64,000 nt of DNA from Paenibacillus sp. URB8-2 (GTDB lineage: Bacteria; Bacillota; Bacilli; Paenibacillales; Paenibacillaceae): contig NZ_AP023239.1 of assembly GCF_013393385.1 (NCBI RefSeq), positions 4,960,001-5,024,000 on the forward strand, in the 5' to 3' direction. The first letter of the stretch is position 1. Each line of letters begins with the position of its first letter. Shown one piece after another: positions 29,443-38,369 of this stretch. The notes under the pieces were generated by a model, which saw only the letters and a program-made list of their open reading frames with translations, did not search any database and was not told the origin of the DNA. The translations under genes and the position numbers were made by a program.

Positions 29443-29603
29443 GTATTGAAAGAGCGATAAGCTCATTTTGAAACATCTGACGAGAATTTGCATTCTCTTC
29501 ATTTTGGAACTCGCTAAAGCGAATTCCCACTCACTCGTTGTTCAGTTTTCAAAGATCAATTTCTCTTCCAGTGCATCGCCGCGTCTCTTGCAGCGACCTT
29601 TAT

Positions 29604-29633
29604 AATATATCATACTACTTATCTTTTTGGCAA
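29604..29633 (-). promoter_or_regulatory. rRNA operon promoter
   Basis: On the minus strand TTGCCA, 18 bp, TATATT, followed by a leader of about 150 nt that contains the CTTTGAAAACTGAACAACG element before 16S. An AT-rich upstream block (29635-29665) could act as UP element. The rest of 29443-29773 shows no gene. Confidence 0.65.
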
Positions 29634-29693
29634 GCATTTTTTTCGAAAAACATTTTTTCGTTTTATCCTTGCCTGCGCTTCCTTAACATAACG

Positions 29694-29735
29694 AAAAGGA
29701 GCGCGAGATATAATGTATCACAGCGCCTCCCTTTT
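29694..29735 (-). terminator. Likely terminator of the small gene at 29774-30004
   Basis: AAAAGGGAGGCGC and GCGCTCCTTTT pair (one bulge) around an AT-rich loop of about 18 nt, with TTTTCGTT following on the minus strand. It isolates the rRNA promoter from readthrough. Confidence 0.6.
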
Positions 29736-29773
29736 AGTCAACCTTTTATATTTATAAATCGCTCATTGTATTC

Positions 29774-30004
29774 TTAATGCTTGAATTGGGAAGAGCGGCC
29801 GCCCCAAGCGTATTTGGAAAGTTCCTTTTGCGGTGCAAACCGGGCATACATGCGAAAGACGGTTTTGTATCTGTTGGCAATGGCATGCCTGATATTCTGA
29901 TCCAATCGTTGGTCGCTTAGGTCGAGCAGCATTTCATCCAGCTCTTTGCGCAATACATAGTCCAGTTCTTTGCATTCTTTTTCGTTGAACAACATACCCA
30001 ACAT
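29774..30004 (-). CDS. Conserved-looking small protein of unknown function
   Basis: The 76-residue product starts at the ATG preceded by GAAGGAGG eight bases upstream (30004); in-frame ATGs further up have no such site. It is highly charged and probably all-helical (KECKELDYVLRKELDEMLLD, NIRHAIANRYKTVFRMYARF), ends in a basic tail, and has no membrane segment or signal peptide. It lies alone between the rRNA operon and spoIIM, with a terminator behind it. I do not recognise the family. Confidence 0.7.
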   Translation of the reverse strand: MLGMLFNEKECKELDYVLRKELDEMLLDLSDQRLDQNIRHAIANRYKTVFRMYARFAPQKELSKYAWGGRSSQFKH

Positions 30005-30208
30005 ATGCTTGGCCTCCTTCATTCTTCTGTTGTACCGGGGATTCGGCTTGAACACCGCTTACACTAGATTAACCGAAGCGTCCGAATTATAACCATAATT
30101 ATATATTTTTTCCTGTACAAGTTGATATTTCATGACTATTAGTTTATTACCCACAATTGCCGTTTTTGCGCTACTGTGCTTTACTGTTATGCGCAATTAT
30201 CCGGAATT

Positions 30209-30808
30209 TTATGATAATAAAGCAAAAGTAACGGTGCTCTCGATAACGGCCGCTATGAGGAGCAAGATTACGATCCAAATGGATGCGGTCAGTGTCTGGC
30301 GCATAAAAGATGACCAATCCCCTCCCGTCCGGTTTCTTCCAATCATGCTTGATGCCGTTTTGGCTCCAAACTGAAGGCCGAAAGCACAAGCTATGACGAT
30401 AGCGGGAATTTCGATAATACCATGCGGCAGCAGTCCCTTAACAATCAGTTCGAATACATCCCGGTCTTGAAGAACGAATGAATGCACCAAATATCCGATA
30501 ACACCTCCATTGATCAGGAGAAAGATAGCCGGCAGAATTCCGAACAAAGCCCCTAAAAAAATAATGAGCACACCCTTAATGCTGTTATTCATGAAAATAA
30601 ATACAAAAAAGCTCAACTGCGGATTGGACGATTTCCGTAAATCTTCACTGATGCTGCCAAGTCCCTTAAGCTGCTCCATCAGAAGACGCTCCAATTCACC
30701 CGTTCCGAGCCATCCGGCGATAATACCGACGATAAACAACAAACAGGAAATTGCCAGTGCCTTACGTATTTTAAGAATATCCCTGCCAAAAGTAAAAATG
30801 GAGAACAT
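30209..30808 (-). CDS. spoIIM: Stage II sporulation protein M (SpoIIM family membrane protein)
   Basis: The 199-residue protein starts at the ATG after AGGAGG (30808), not at the frame's first ATG 25 codons upstream. Several membrane segments are visible (ALAISCLLFIVGIIAGWL, GVLIIFLGALFGILPAIFLL, GIIEIPAIVIACAFGLQFGA, ASIWIVILLLIAAVIESTVT). Conserved SpoIIM features NN near residue 74 and PHGIIEIPA near 130 are present. In Bacillus SpoIIM works with SpoIID and SpoIIP in septal wall thinning and engulfment, though paralogues with unknown roles exist. It is divergent from pdaB. Confidence 0.85.
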   Translation of the reverse strand: MFSIFTFGRDILKIRKALAISCLLFIVGIIAGWLGTGELERLLMEQLKGLGSISEDLRKSSNPQLSFFVFIFMNNSIKGVLIIFLGALFGILPAIFLLINGGVIGYLVHSFVLQDRDVFELIVKGLLPHGIIEIPAIVIACAFGLQFGAKTASSMIGRNRTGGDWSSFMRQTLTASIWIVILLLIAAVIESTVTFALLS

Positions 30809-30913
30809 GTCTAACCTCCTGATCTTTTGCGTTTTATACGAAGTCATAACCGGACCGTACGAGCATACATTTAGAACAAACAAGCTTTCGTATGGGAGAG
30901 GAGTCTTGAGTTT

Positions 30914-31717
30914 ATGAATTCCTTTTATGTATTCAGCGGCAAAAAAATAAAGCGTTTCTTCTATATTTGCGCCGCTGCTCTGCTTGCCGCCGGAGTCGTT
31001 TATGTAGAGCGCGGCAATATTACTGTTTTTTCCGAATCAGCCCCTTCCGCCATTTACAGCGTGCCAACGGAAAAAAAACTGATCGCCCTGACCTTTGACA
31101 TCAGCTGGGGGGAAAAGCGACCGGGTCCGATCCTCAAAGTACTTGAGGACAAAAAAGTCGACAAAGCCACTTTCTTCCTTTCTTCTCCCTGGAGCAAGAC
31201 GCATCAGGACATTGTGGCGAACATCAAGAATGCGGGTTATGAAATCGGCAGCCACGGTCACAAGCATGTCAATTATAGTACGCTTAGCAGCGAGGAAATT
31301 CGAACTCAGATTACGACGGCAGGTACGGTTCTAACCGAATTAACCGGCAAAGAGCCCAAACTGATTCGAATGCCCAACGGCGATTTTGATAAAAGAGTCC
31401 TGCAGGTGGCAAACGATCTCGGCTACAAAGTCATCCAATGGGATACCGATTCTCTTGATTGGAAAAATATCGGTGTTGAAAATATTGTGAAACGGGTGAC
31501 TACCAAAGCCCATCCCGGCGATATCGTGCTGCTCCATGCCAGCGATTCCTGCAAACAGACCCACGAGGCGCTGCCTCTTATTATCGATGAGCTTCGCAGA
31601 CAAGGGTATGAGTTCGTGACTGTCTCGGAGCTTATCGGCCAAGGCAGTGCAGAAAGCAAGGAAGTCCGGGATTCGGCATGGCTGAACAATCAATTGGAGG
31701 ATGCCGCAGGTCTGTAA
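30914..31717 (+). CDS. pdaB: Polysaccharide deacetylase PdaB-like (sporulation)
   Basis: The 267-residue protein has a signal anchor (RFFYICAAALLAAGVVYV, about 14-31) and a NodB domain: ALTFDISWG (metal Asp near 68), SHGHKH (His ligands near 113), RMPNGDFD and IVLLHASD near the end. PdaB is needed for late spore cortex or coat integrity in Bacillus subtilis, where the gene neighbours kbaA, gerD, salA and cwlD as it does here. GAGAGGAG precedes the ATG. The C-terminal 25 residues beyond the domain are less conserved in appearance. Confidence 0.9.
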   Translation: MNSFYVFSGKKIKRFFYICAAALLAAGVVYVERGNITVFSESAPSAIYSVPTEKKLIALTFDISWGEKRPGPILKVLEDKKVDKATFFLSSPWSKTHQDIVANIKNAGYEIGSHGHKHVNYSTLSSEEIRTQITTAGTVLTELTGKEPKLIRMPNGDFDKRVLQVANDLGYKVIQWDTDSLDWKNIGVENIVKRVTTKAHPGDIVLLHASDSCKQTHEALPLIIDELRRQGYEFVTVSELIGQGSAESKEVRDSAWLNNQLEDAAGL

Positions 31718-31747
31718 TCACTATTAAGGGCAGGAACTTCCGATCGA

Positions 31748-32569
31748 TCAATGCCGCGGGGAAATCAGCTCCGAAATGTCCGGAGTCGGCGTGTTCAGCT
31801 TCGGATAGGCGAGGTTCAGCTTTTCCAATGTCTTAACTACGATGTTCAATGCCAAGTAGTTTCGGAACCAGCGGTGATTGGCGGGAATCCAGTACCATGG
31901 AGCATTATCGGTGGCGGTCTCTTTAAAAATATCTTCGTAAGCCTCCTGGTAGTCGTCCCAAAATTTCCGTTCTTCCAAATCGCTCACATCGAATTTCCAA
32001 TGCTTGGTGGGATCTTGAAGCCGCTCCTGAATTTTTTCCAGCTGTTTTTCCTTCGAAATATGAAGAAAAAGCTTAATGATAATGGTGTTCTCCTCCGTCA
32101 GCATCTCTTCAAAGTGCCGGATCTGACGGAAACGCCGTTTGGTCTCATCCTTATCCTGGCTGCCATGAACGCGGGGCACAAGCACATCTTCGTAATGGGA
32201 GCGGTTGAAGGCCGAGATATATCCTTTTGCCGGGGTCTGTTTATGCACTCTCCATAAAAAATCATGGGCCGACTCATCCAGGGTCGGCTTTTTAAAGCTG
32301 GTTACCGTAAATCCCTGAGGATTGATTCCCGAAAAAACATGTTTAACTGTTCCGTCCTTACCGCTTGAGTCCATTCCTTGAAGAACGATGAGCAGCGAAT
32401 GCTCCTTTTGGGCGAAGAAAATATCCTGAAGCTCGGCAAGACGTTCCTTGAGAGATACCATTTTGGTATCGGCCTCTTCTTTATTTTTAAAGCCACCTGT
32501 TTCGTCGGGGTCTAGCTTTCTCAATATTTTGCCGCCTGTGTCTTTTATCATATAACGGTCAATGTTCAT
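31748..32569 (-). CDS. ppk2: Polyphosphate kinase 2 family protein (polyP:nucleotide phosphotransferase)
   Basis: The 273-residue protein has the PPK2 fold: Walker A VLQGMDSSGKDGTVKHV (about 62-78), FNRSHYEDVLVPRVHG (about 120-135) and lid-module residues KHWKFDVSDLEERKFWDDY. It uses polyphosphate to phosphorylate nucleotides, or the reverse. Which nucleotide is used cannot be told from the sequence. GGGAGGGG precedes the ATG. It stands convergent with pdaB, inserted into the otherwise conserved pdaB-kbaA-gerD neighbourhood. Confidence 0.92.
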   Translation of the reverse strand: MNIDRYMIKDTGGKILRKLDPDETGGFKNKEEADTKMVSLKERLAELQDIFFAQKEHSLLIVLQGMDSSGKDGTVKHVFSGINPQGFTVTSFKKPTLDESAHDFLWRVHKQTPAKGYISAFNRSHYEDVLVPRVHGSQDKDETKRRFRQIRHFEEMLTEENTIIIKLFLHISKEKQLEKIQERLQDPTKHWKFDVSDLEERKFWDDYQEAYEDIFKETATDNAPWYWIPANHRWFRNYLALNIVVKTLEKLNLAYPKLNTPTPDISELISPRH

Positions 32570-32649
32570 ATATACCCCTCCCGAATTCGCAACGTGGTCT
32601 TTCTTTTATGTTTAACCCCGCCTTCCGGAATTTAATCGCCGCTTACGAA

Positions 32650-32690
32650 AAATAACCCCGCTTCCTTATTTCTTGGGAACGGGGTTATGC
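32650..32690 (-). terminator. Terminator after kbaA
   Basis: AACCCCGTTCC pairs with GGAAGCGGGGTT (one bulge), followed by ATTTTTCG on the minus strand. Confidence 0.75.
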
Positions 32691-32702
32691 TATCTCCCTC
32701 GG

Positions 32703-33308
32703 TTACTCGGCGGCTGGCTGCAAGATACGGTGAAGTCTCAAAATCTGGAATGCATTACAAGTGATCAGCGGAACCACGATAAATAAAGTTGCATTGTCTA
32801 CACCGATCCGCAGCACACCGATCATTTCCACAATCGTAATACCGGTCATGAAGAAAAAAGTCGGAATCCAGGCCGAAGCGTTGGTGTCCCGCACTTTGAA
32901 ATGGGCCACCGCAAGGGCTGTAAACAAAATCGAAAGACCGAGAGCCAGATCGGCAATAAGACTGCGGCCTCCCCCTATGAACGAACGAAGAAAAAACAAA
33001 TCAAACAGGGCGAGGAGCGCCAGGACGAGCTGTATGTATTGCCATCTTTTTCGCTGAAACACGCCGAATCCCATGTAGTTCAAAATCAGATATGCGAAGA
33101 AGCCAAGCTGAGAGTAGACGCTTACAAGCATTCCGTAACCGAATAAAATTAACGTAAACAGCATGAAGTCCGATATGCCTTTAAAAGGAATTGCACCGGT
33201 GACTCCCTGAAGCGCCAGTCCTGCCGCGACAGCTCCCAAGGAACCGATCAGCAGCGTTGTCCAGAACAGATGAAACCATTTTTTTATATTCAGGCCGCTC
33301 ACCCCCAT
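32703..33308 (-). CDS. kbaA: KinB-signalling pathway activator KbaA
   Basis: The 201-residue integral membrane protein has six predicted membrane segments (LFWTTLLIGSLGAVAAGLAL, FMLFTLILFGYGMLVSVYSQ, FFAYLILNYMGFGVF, LVLALLALFDLFFL, LIADLALGLSILFTALAVAH, FMTGITIVEMIGVL). In Bacillus subtilis KbaA is required for KinB-driven activation of the Spo0A phosphorelay. Its place beside gerD and pdaB supports the call. The ATG used lacks a clear ribosome-binding site, so the exact start within the first few codons is open. Confidence 0.9.
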   Translation of the reverse strand: MGVSGLNIKKWFHLFWTTLLIGSLGAVAAGLALQGVTGAIPFKGISDFMLFTLILFGYGMLVSVYSQLGFFAYLILNYMGFGVFQRKRWQYIQLVLALLALFDLFFLRSFIGGGRSLIADLALGLSILFTALAVAHFKVRDTNASAWIPTFFFMTGITIVEMIGVLRIGVDNATLFIVVPLITCNAFQILRLHRILQPAAE

Positions 33309-33420
33309 GACAGATTTATTTTACCAAGGTTGCCGCCAAAAAACCATTCCACCGCAACATAATTGTGTTTTCTCAACGGCATACTACATACCAATATCCC
33401 CATAAAAGGAGGACGGCTTA

Positions 33421-34101
33421 ATGAGACGGGCGGTAATACGCAACACCGGAATCGCACTTGGACTGATTCTGATCTTGACGGCCTGCGGGAGTGAGCAGAG
33501 CGGTTCTTCATCACAGCAATTCAGTTATAAGGAAATGAAGACCATGGTCGTCGATATATTAAAGAGCGAAGATGGCAAAAAGGCTGTGGAGGAAGCTATC
33601 TCCTCTCCAAGCTCAGGTGGCGGAGAGGGTGGCGGCACAATGAGCATGAAGATGCTGCCGCTCCAAACGAATGAGCAAATAAAGCTGGCTGTAAAAGATA
33701 CGATCACGGCTCCTGAGTATCAGAAGGAAATTGAGAAAATTATGACGGACCCTCAGTTTGCAGGAGATTTTGCCAAAGCCATCAGCTCACAGAGCAAGCA
33801 GCTGCATCTCCAGCTAATCAAAGACCCGACTTACCAGAAATCTGTGGGTGAAATTATGAAATCTCCCGAAATGATGAAAATGTTCCTTGATCTAACCAAA
33901 ACGCCGGATTATCGCAAGCAGACGATGACCGTGATGCAGGAGACGATGCAAAATCCTCTGTTCCGGATGGAAGTCCTCTCTTTGCTCAAAACAGTCGTTC
34001 AGGAAGAACTCCAGCCAAAAGTTGAGAAAAAGGAAGGCGGCAAGGGCGGCGGCGGTGGTGATGGTGAGGGACAACAAAGCGGCAAAGAAGGCGAATCTTG
34101 A
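33421..34101 (+). CDS. gerD: Spore germination lipoprotein GerD
   Basis: The 226-residue protein has a lipoprotein signal peptide with lipobox LTACG (Cys at about 22) and a helical, methionine-rich body (EYQKEIEKIMTDPQFAGDFA, MMKMFLDLTKTPDYRKQTMT), ending in a Gly/Lys/Glu-rich tail. GerD clusters nutrient receptors in the inner spore membrane and is needed for rapid germination. AAGGAGG precedes the ATG. The gene is convergent with mrp and shares a bidirectional terminator with it. Lengths agree with the Bacillus protein, though the Gly-rich tail is more pronounced. Confidence 0.93.
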   Translation: MRRAVIRNTGIALGLILILTACGSEQSGSSSQQFSYKEMKTMVVDILKSEDGKKAVEEAISSPSSGGGEGGGTMSMKMLPLQTNEQIKLAVKDTITAPEYQKEIEKIMTDPQFAGDFAKAISSQSKQLHLQLIKDPTYQKSVGEIMKSPEMMKMFLDLTKTPDYRKQTMTVMQETMQNPLFRMEVLSLLKTVVQEELQPKVEKKEGGKGGGGGDGEGQQSGKEGES

Positions 34102-34131
34102 GGATATGATAAAAGTGAATTTGGTCGAAAT

Positions 34132-34164
34132 AAAGCCAGGCTCTTTGACGGAGAGCCTGGCTTT
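34132..34164. terminator. Bidirectional terminator between gerD and mrp
   Basis: AAAGCCAGGCTCT and AGAGCCTGGCTTT form a perfect 13-bp stem with a 7-nt loop; T-rich sequence follows on the plus strand (ATTGTTTGATTT) and A/T on the other side. Confidence 0.85.
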
Positions 34165-34174
34165 ATTGTTTGAT

Positions 34175-35269
34175 TTATTCACATTTAATGATTATTCGCT
34201 CCGCGATATCGTCGAACAACCGTGCAGTGTCTGTTCCCGCCTTGTAAACGGAAGGGGAGAAATCCAGTTCAGAGACATGGTTCTCCGGCGCTCCAAGCGG
34301 GATTTGACCCAGCAGGTCCGTATGCAGCGTCTCCGCCAGCCTTGCTCCGCCGCCACGACCGAAGATATAATCCTTTTGACCGCAGGCGGAGCATTGATAA
34401 TAAGCCATATTTTCAACGACACCAAGGATCTCGTGATCCGTATGCAGCGCCATAGAGCCCGCTCTCGCCGCCACAAACGCCGCTGTCGCGTGAGGAGTGG
34501 TTACAATCACCTCTTTGCTCTGCGGCAGCATTTGATGTACGTCAAGGGCTACATCGCCCGTTCCCGGGGGCAAGTCCAACAGCATATAGTCAAGCTCTCC
34601 CCAGCCGACATCGCTGAAGAATTGGCGCAGCATTTTGCCCAGCATCGGTCCGCGCCAGATCACCGGGTTATTATCTCGGATAAAAAAGCCCATCGATATC
34701 ACTTTCACACCGAAGCGCTCAACGGGAATGATCGTTCCATCTTCAACGACAGGCTCTTCCTCGATCCCCATCATATCCGGTACACTGAAGCCGTAAATGT
34801 CGGCATCGATCAAACCAACCTTTTTACCTTTTCGCGCAAGAGCGGCAGCCAGGTTAACCGTAACCGTCGATTTGCCGACTCCTCCCTTGCCGCTGGCTAT
34901 GGCAATAAAGTTAATTCCCGAATCCTCGCGTAGAATCTCATGTCCTTCCAGTCCCGCCGCGTGGCCTTTCAGCTTCTCTTCTCCGCCTTCGGCTGTGCCG
35001 CTCCTTCTCAGAAGAGAGCGTTCATGGTCGGTTGCGTCCCGCAAACGGATATGAACTTTCTCGGCGCCACCTTCCCGCAGACGATCCCTTACCTCTTGCT
35101 CAAGCTCCATTCTTTTTGCTTCATCCTTCTCCAAGCATACGAGCGATAAAGAAATATGGTCTTCCTTCGTCAAAATATCGCGGATCAACTGCAGTTCAAT
35201 CAGGCTTTTTCCGGTTTCCGGGTCGGCAATTGGCAGCAGCAGTTCTTGAATTTGTTCCCTGGACAGCAT
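34175..35269 (-). CDS. mrp: Mrp/SalA-family P-loop ATPase (iron-sulfur carrier type)
   Basis: The 364-residue protein has an N-terminal MIP18-like (DUF59) domain (LLPIADPETGKSLIELQLIR), then a ParA/MinD-type ATPase with deviant Walker A SGKGGVGKSTVTVN (about 125-138), DADIYGFSVP, LLDLPPGTGD and a CxxC pair in YYQCSACGQKDYIFG typical of Mrp/ApbC proteins that bridge Fe-S clusters. In Bacillus the orthologue is SalA, also a regulator of scoC. The frame is open 72 codons further upstream into cwlD; the ATG at 35269, preceded by AGGGG, is chosen because the extension has no such site. Confidence 0.92.
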   Translation of the reverse strand: MLSREQIQELLLPIADPETGKSLIELQLIRDILTKEDHISLSLVCLEKDEAKRMELEQEVRDRLREGGAEKVHIRLRDATDHERSLLRRSGTAEGGEEKLKGHAAGLEGHEILREDSGINFIAIASGKGGVGKSTVTVNLAAALARKGKKVGLIDADIYGFSVPDMMGIEEEPVVEDGTIIPVERFGVKVISMGFFIRDNNPVIWRGPMLGKMLRQFFSDVGWGELDYMLLDLPPGTGDVALDVHQMLPQSKEVIVTTPHATAAFVAARAGSMALHTDHEILGVVENMAYYQCSACGQKDYIFGRGGGARLAETLHTDLLGQIPLGAPENHVSELDFSPSVYKAGTDTARLFDDIAERIIIKCE

Positions 35270-35333
35270 TGGAAAACACCCCTGTTCTGTAACCGGCAGC
35301 TTATAGACCGGATTCATTTTGTCCATTATAGCA

Positions 35334-36107
35334 TTACCGTTTAGGGGATGAGTAGTCCTTCGCCTGATCGCCTGCTTCATACCGCAAAATGCCTCTATAA
35401 ATGCTTGTCGCCACTTTACGTTGATACATGTCGTCGCCGAGCAGAACCGATTCCTGCGGATGAGACAGAAAGCCCACTTCGACAAGGATCGAGGGCATTT
35501 TGAGCGCCTGCAGCATATACACCGTATTTACCGTTTTCGCGGTTCGGTTCGTATTCGAAAGCACTGTCCGAATCTCATTCTGTACAAGCCTGGCCAGCGC
35601 TTCGTTATCCGGATGATTCGGATAGTAAAAAACTTGAGCGCCGCTCCAGCGGTTTGAAGGAATGCTGTTCATATGAATGCTTATGAAAAGATCGGCTTTC
35701 TTATCCTCGATCGTCCGAACCCGTTGTTTGAGGTCTTCCGTCTTTCGCTTGCTGTAGCCTTTCGTCTCCGTCCCGGCGAGGTCGTAATCGCCTTCCCGTG
35801 TCATGACGACGATGGCGCCCGCCTGCTGCAAATAATCGCGTAAATACAGCGAGACGGCCAGGTTGATGTCCTTTTCAATCAAACCGCCACGGCTGACCGC
35901 TCCCCCATCGGGTCCGCCATGCCCCGCATCGATCGCAATGACTTTGCCGGATAGCGGCAGGCTCCAATAATTCCATGTTCTCGCGGTAGGCATATCGTAT
36001 GAAATAATGCCCAGCAGCAGAGCCAAGAGAAGGGCGCCCCCTATCCCTTTTTTCATGCTGCTCCAAGAGATCCAGACCGAGACTTTATGCTTGTTGCGGC
36101 CGGACAT
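35334..36107 (-). CDS. cwlD: N-acetylmuramoyl-L-alanine amidase CwlD
   Basis: The 257-residue protein has a membrane or signal segment (GGALLLALLLGIISYDM, about 22-38) and an Amidase_3 domain: AIDAGHGGPDGG (His ligand), LIEKDINL (Glu ligand), ISIHMNS (His ligand) and ILVEVGFLSHP (catalytic Glu). CwlD, with PdaA, makes muramic-delta-lactam in the spore cortex, which marks cortex for lytic enzymes during germination. The frame has ATGs at codons 1 and 18; either is possible. It precedes mrp in the same orientation, the standard Bacillus order. Confidence 0.93.
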   Translation of the reverse strand: MSGRNKHKVSVWISWSSMKKGIGGALLLALLLGIISYDMPTARTWNYWSLPLSGKVIAIDAGHGGPDGGAVSRGGLIEKDINLAVSLYLRDYLQQAGAIVVMTREGDYDLAGTETKGYSKRKTEDLKQRVRTIEDKKADLFISIHMNSIPSNRWSGAQVFYYPNHPDNEALARLVQNEIRTVLSNTNRTAKTVNTVYMLQALKMPSILVEVGFLSHPQESVLLGDDMYQRKVATSIYRGILRYEAGDQAKDYSSPKR

Positions 36108-36110
36108 AAT

Positions 36111-36164
36111 AAAAGACCCCCTCGTCCCGATAGATTCTACTCATCTATATGGGACAAGAGGGTC
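36111..36164 (-). terminator. Terminator after sat
   Basis: GACCCTCTTGTCCC pairs with GGGACGAGGGGGTC (two G-U pairs) around a 22-nt loop, followed by TTTTATT on the minus strand. Confidence 0.85.
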
Positions 36165-36183
36165 AAATAGTACCTCTAATTCA

Positions 36184-37353
36184 TTATGAAGTTGTAACTT
36201 CCTTCATGCCTTCAATGAGAATTTGGGCAACCTCAGGCCGGGAGAATTCCGGCGGCGGGCATACTCCTTCACGCAGCATGGCGCGCACTTTGGTACCCGA
36301 CAAGGCTACATGATCTTCTTTTGTATGAGGGCATGTCTTATTTGAAGCCATGTTTCCGCATTTCTTGCAGAAGAAGCTGTGTTCGAAGAACAGAGGAGTA
36401 ATATCAAGCTCTTCGGCAGTGAAATTGGAGAAGATCTCCTGGGCTTCGTACGTTCCGTAATAATCGCCAACACCGGCATGGTCGCGGCCTACAATAAAAT
36501 GGGTGCAGCCGTAGTTTTTGCGGACCATGGCATGGAAAATCGCTTCACGCGGACCGGCATAGCGCATGGCTGCCGGGAACACCCCGAGGAATGTCCGGTT
36601 CTGCGGATAGTAATTTTCCAAAAGGGCCAGGTAGCTCTTCATGCGCACGTTCGCTGGCACATCGTCCGACTTTGTCTCGCCTACCAGCGGATTCAGGAAC
36701 AAGCCGTCCACGATTTCCATCGCGGACTTTTGAATATATTCATGGGCACGGTGAACAGGGTTCCGAGTCTGAAAGCCCACAACCTTTCTCCAGCCATTTT
36801 CGGCAAAAATTTCACGGGTCTTGGCCGGGTCAAAATAAAACTCACCGAATTTCTCCGGCTGCGGACGGTTCAAAACGGTAATCGGACCGCCGACATAAGT
36901 TGTATTACGGGCAAACAGCTTGCTTACGCCAGGATGCTCAGGGTCGGTTGTTTTAAAAACATTCTGAGCTTCAACCTCCTGATCGACACTGTAAATGCTC
37001 TCGACATTCAGAAGACCGTATATTTTGCCGTCCTCTTCACCGACCAGAGCCAATCTCTCGCCGATCTTCAAAGAAGCGGCTTCCTCATCGCTAAGAGACA
37101 GCGTAATCGGAATGCTCCATACCGTTCCATTCGCAAGACGCATATTTTTCACGACCGAATGATAGTCCTCTTCGTTCAGAAATCCGGTAAGCGGGGAAAA
37201 AGCGCCGACACCGATCAAGTCCAGATCGGAAATCGTCCATGTATTGATGGCGATTCGTTTAAATCCCGCCGCTTCCTGAAGCAGTTGTTCTCTCTCCTTG
37301 CCTTCAGCTATCCGGTTGATCAACTTTCCGCCATGTGGAAGGATTGCAGTCAT
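36184..37353 (-). CDS. sat: Sulfate adenylyltransferase (ATP sulfurylase)
   Basis: The 389-residue homo-oligomeric enzyme activates sulfate to adenosine phosphosulfate. The active-site signature [15 protein letters not shown] lies near 195, [14 protein letters not shown] near 290, and a zinc-type cluster [15 protein letters not shown] near 330. It follows cysH with a 40-bp gap and ends at a strong terminator. Together they make sulfite from sulfate. A downstream APS kinase is not present, in line with the type of reductase encoded by cysH. Confidence 0.97.
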   Translation of the reverse strand: MTAILPHGGKLINRIAEGKEREQLLQEAAGFKRIAINTWTISDLDLIGVGAFSPLTGFLNEEDYHSVVKNMRLANGTVWSIPITLSLSDEEAASLKIGERLALVGEEDGKIYGLLNVESIYSVDQEVEAQNVFKTTDPEHPGVSKLFARNTTYVGGPITVLNRPQPEKFGEFYFDPAKTREIFAENGWRKVVGFQTRNPVHRAHEYIQKSAMEIVDGLFLNPLVGETKSDDVPANVRMKSYLALLENYYPQNRTFLGVFPAAMRYAGPREAIFHAMVRKNYGCTHFIVGRDHAGVGDYYGTYEAQEIFSNFTAEELDITPLFFEHSFFCKKCGNMASNKTCPHTKEDHVALSGTKVRAMLREGVCPPPEFSRPEVAQILIEGMKEVTTS

Positions 37354-37392
37354 CTATTTTCTTCCCTTCTCTGTTGTAAAGATTAGTATATC

Positions 37393-38085
37393 TTATTTGT
37401 GAAGTCCGCATTCCGTCTTGTCCGATCCAGACCAGCGTCCGGCACGAGGATCTTCGCCAGGCATAACGGCGCGAGTGCAATATTCGCAACCGATGCTTGG
37501 GAAATGGCGGTCATGCAGCGGATTGTAGATGATTTCGTTCGCGCGGATGTAGTTCCATACATCTTCAGTTGTCCAGTGCGCGATTGGGTTAAACTTCACA
37601 AGACCGAATTTGTAATCATATTCAATCTTCTTTGCATTGGCGCGGGTCGGCGCCTGGTCGCGGCGGATGCCGGTAATCCATGCATCATACTGGGACAATA
37701 TGCGTGTCAGCGGTTCTACCTTGCGGATATTGCAGCATTGGTTCGGCTCTGTTTTCCACAGTTCCTCGCCATATTGCTGGGCTTGCTCCTCTGGAGTGAT
37801 TTTCGGGGATACCCGCACGAACTCCAAATTGTACTTGGCCGCTATCTTATCTCTCGTTTCATAGGTTTCCTGAAAGTGAAAATCCGTATCCAGGTAGAAA
37901 ATATCGCTAGACGGACTTACTTTTTGCAGCATGTCGACCAGTACAACGTCCTCGGCTCCAAAGCTGCAGGCAAACGTTATATTTGGAAAAGTGTCCACTG
38001 CCCAGCGAATAATCTCCTCAGGCGTGGCATTCTCTAATTCTTCAGCCTTCACTTTGATTAATTCTTCTTTTTCAAGCAAGTTCAT
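37393..38085 (-). CDS. cysH: Adenylylsulfate (APS/PAPS) reductase, thioredoxin-dependent, 4Fe-4S type
   Basis: The 230-residue enzyme reduces APS to sulfite. It has the PP-loop (TFACSFGAEDVVLVDM), the cluster-binding Cys pairs in NQCCNIRK and GCEYC, and the redox Cys in the C-terminal TECGLHK. The two Cys pairs mark the Fe-S form that prefers APS. The start is the ATG with GGAGG eight bases upstream (38085); the frame's first ATG 15 codons earlier is not preceded by one. It leads the cysH-sat operon behind the promoter at 38149-38176. Confidence 0.95.
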   Translation of the reverse strand: MNLLEKEELIKVKAEELENATPEEIIRWAVDTFPNITFACSFGAEDVVLVDMLQKVSPSSDIFYLDTDFHFQETYETRDKIAAKYNLEFVRVSPKITPEEQAQQYGEELWKTEPNQCCNIRKVEPLTRILSQYDAWITGIRRDQAPTRANAKKIEYDYKFGLVKFNPIAHWTTEDVWNYIRANEIIYNPLHDRHFPSIGCEYCTRAVMPGEDPRAGRWSGSDKTECGLHK

Positions 38086-38148
38086 TGCGTATTCCTCCAT
38101 CCCAAAATAAAACTTCAGTTTAAATTCCAACTAAGTTCATATGAAATA

Positions 38149-38176
38149 AGTATATAACTTTCCCAATGGATGTCAA
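38149..38176 (-). promoter_or_regulatory. Promoter of the cysH-sat operon with a possible sulfur-control site
   Basis: TTGACA (38171-38176), 16 bp, TATACT (38149-38154) on the minus strand. Just after the -10 region comes AACTTAGTTGGAATTT, which recalls half of a CymR box; that part is inference. Confidence 0.7.
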
Positions 38177-38307
38177 TGATATTTCAGCATTAAAACATTC
38201 CAAAATGCTATATCTTTATTTCAGGCAAATAAAAAGCATCCCTAGGGATGCAAAGATCAGAAGGTTATAAGAGGGAATTAAAAATTTCTGCGACTATATG
38301 GTTTGGA

Positions 38308-38344
38308 TAAAAATAAAAGCCCCCGGCCGCAAAGGCCGAGGGCT
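38308..38344 (-). terminator. Terminator of the ribosomal superoperon after rpsI
   Basis: AGCCCTCGGCC and GGCCGGGGGCT pair (one G-U pair) with a 5-nt loop, followed by TTTATTTTTA on the minus strand. Confidence 0.92.
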
Positions 38345-38369
38345 GAAATTCCTTGATACACAAGGGATA

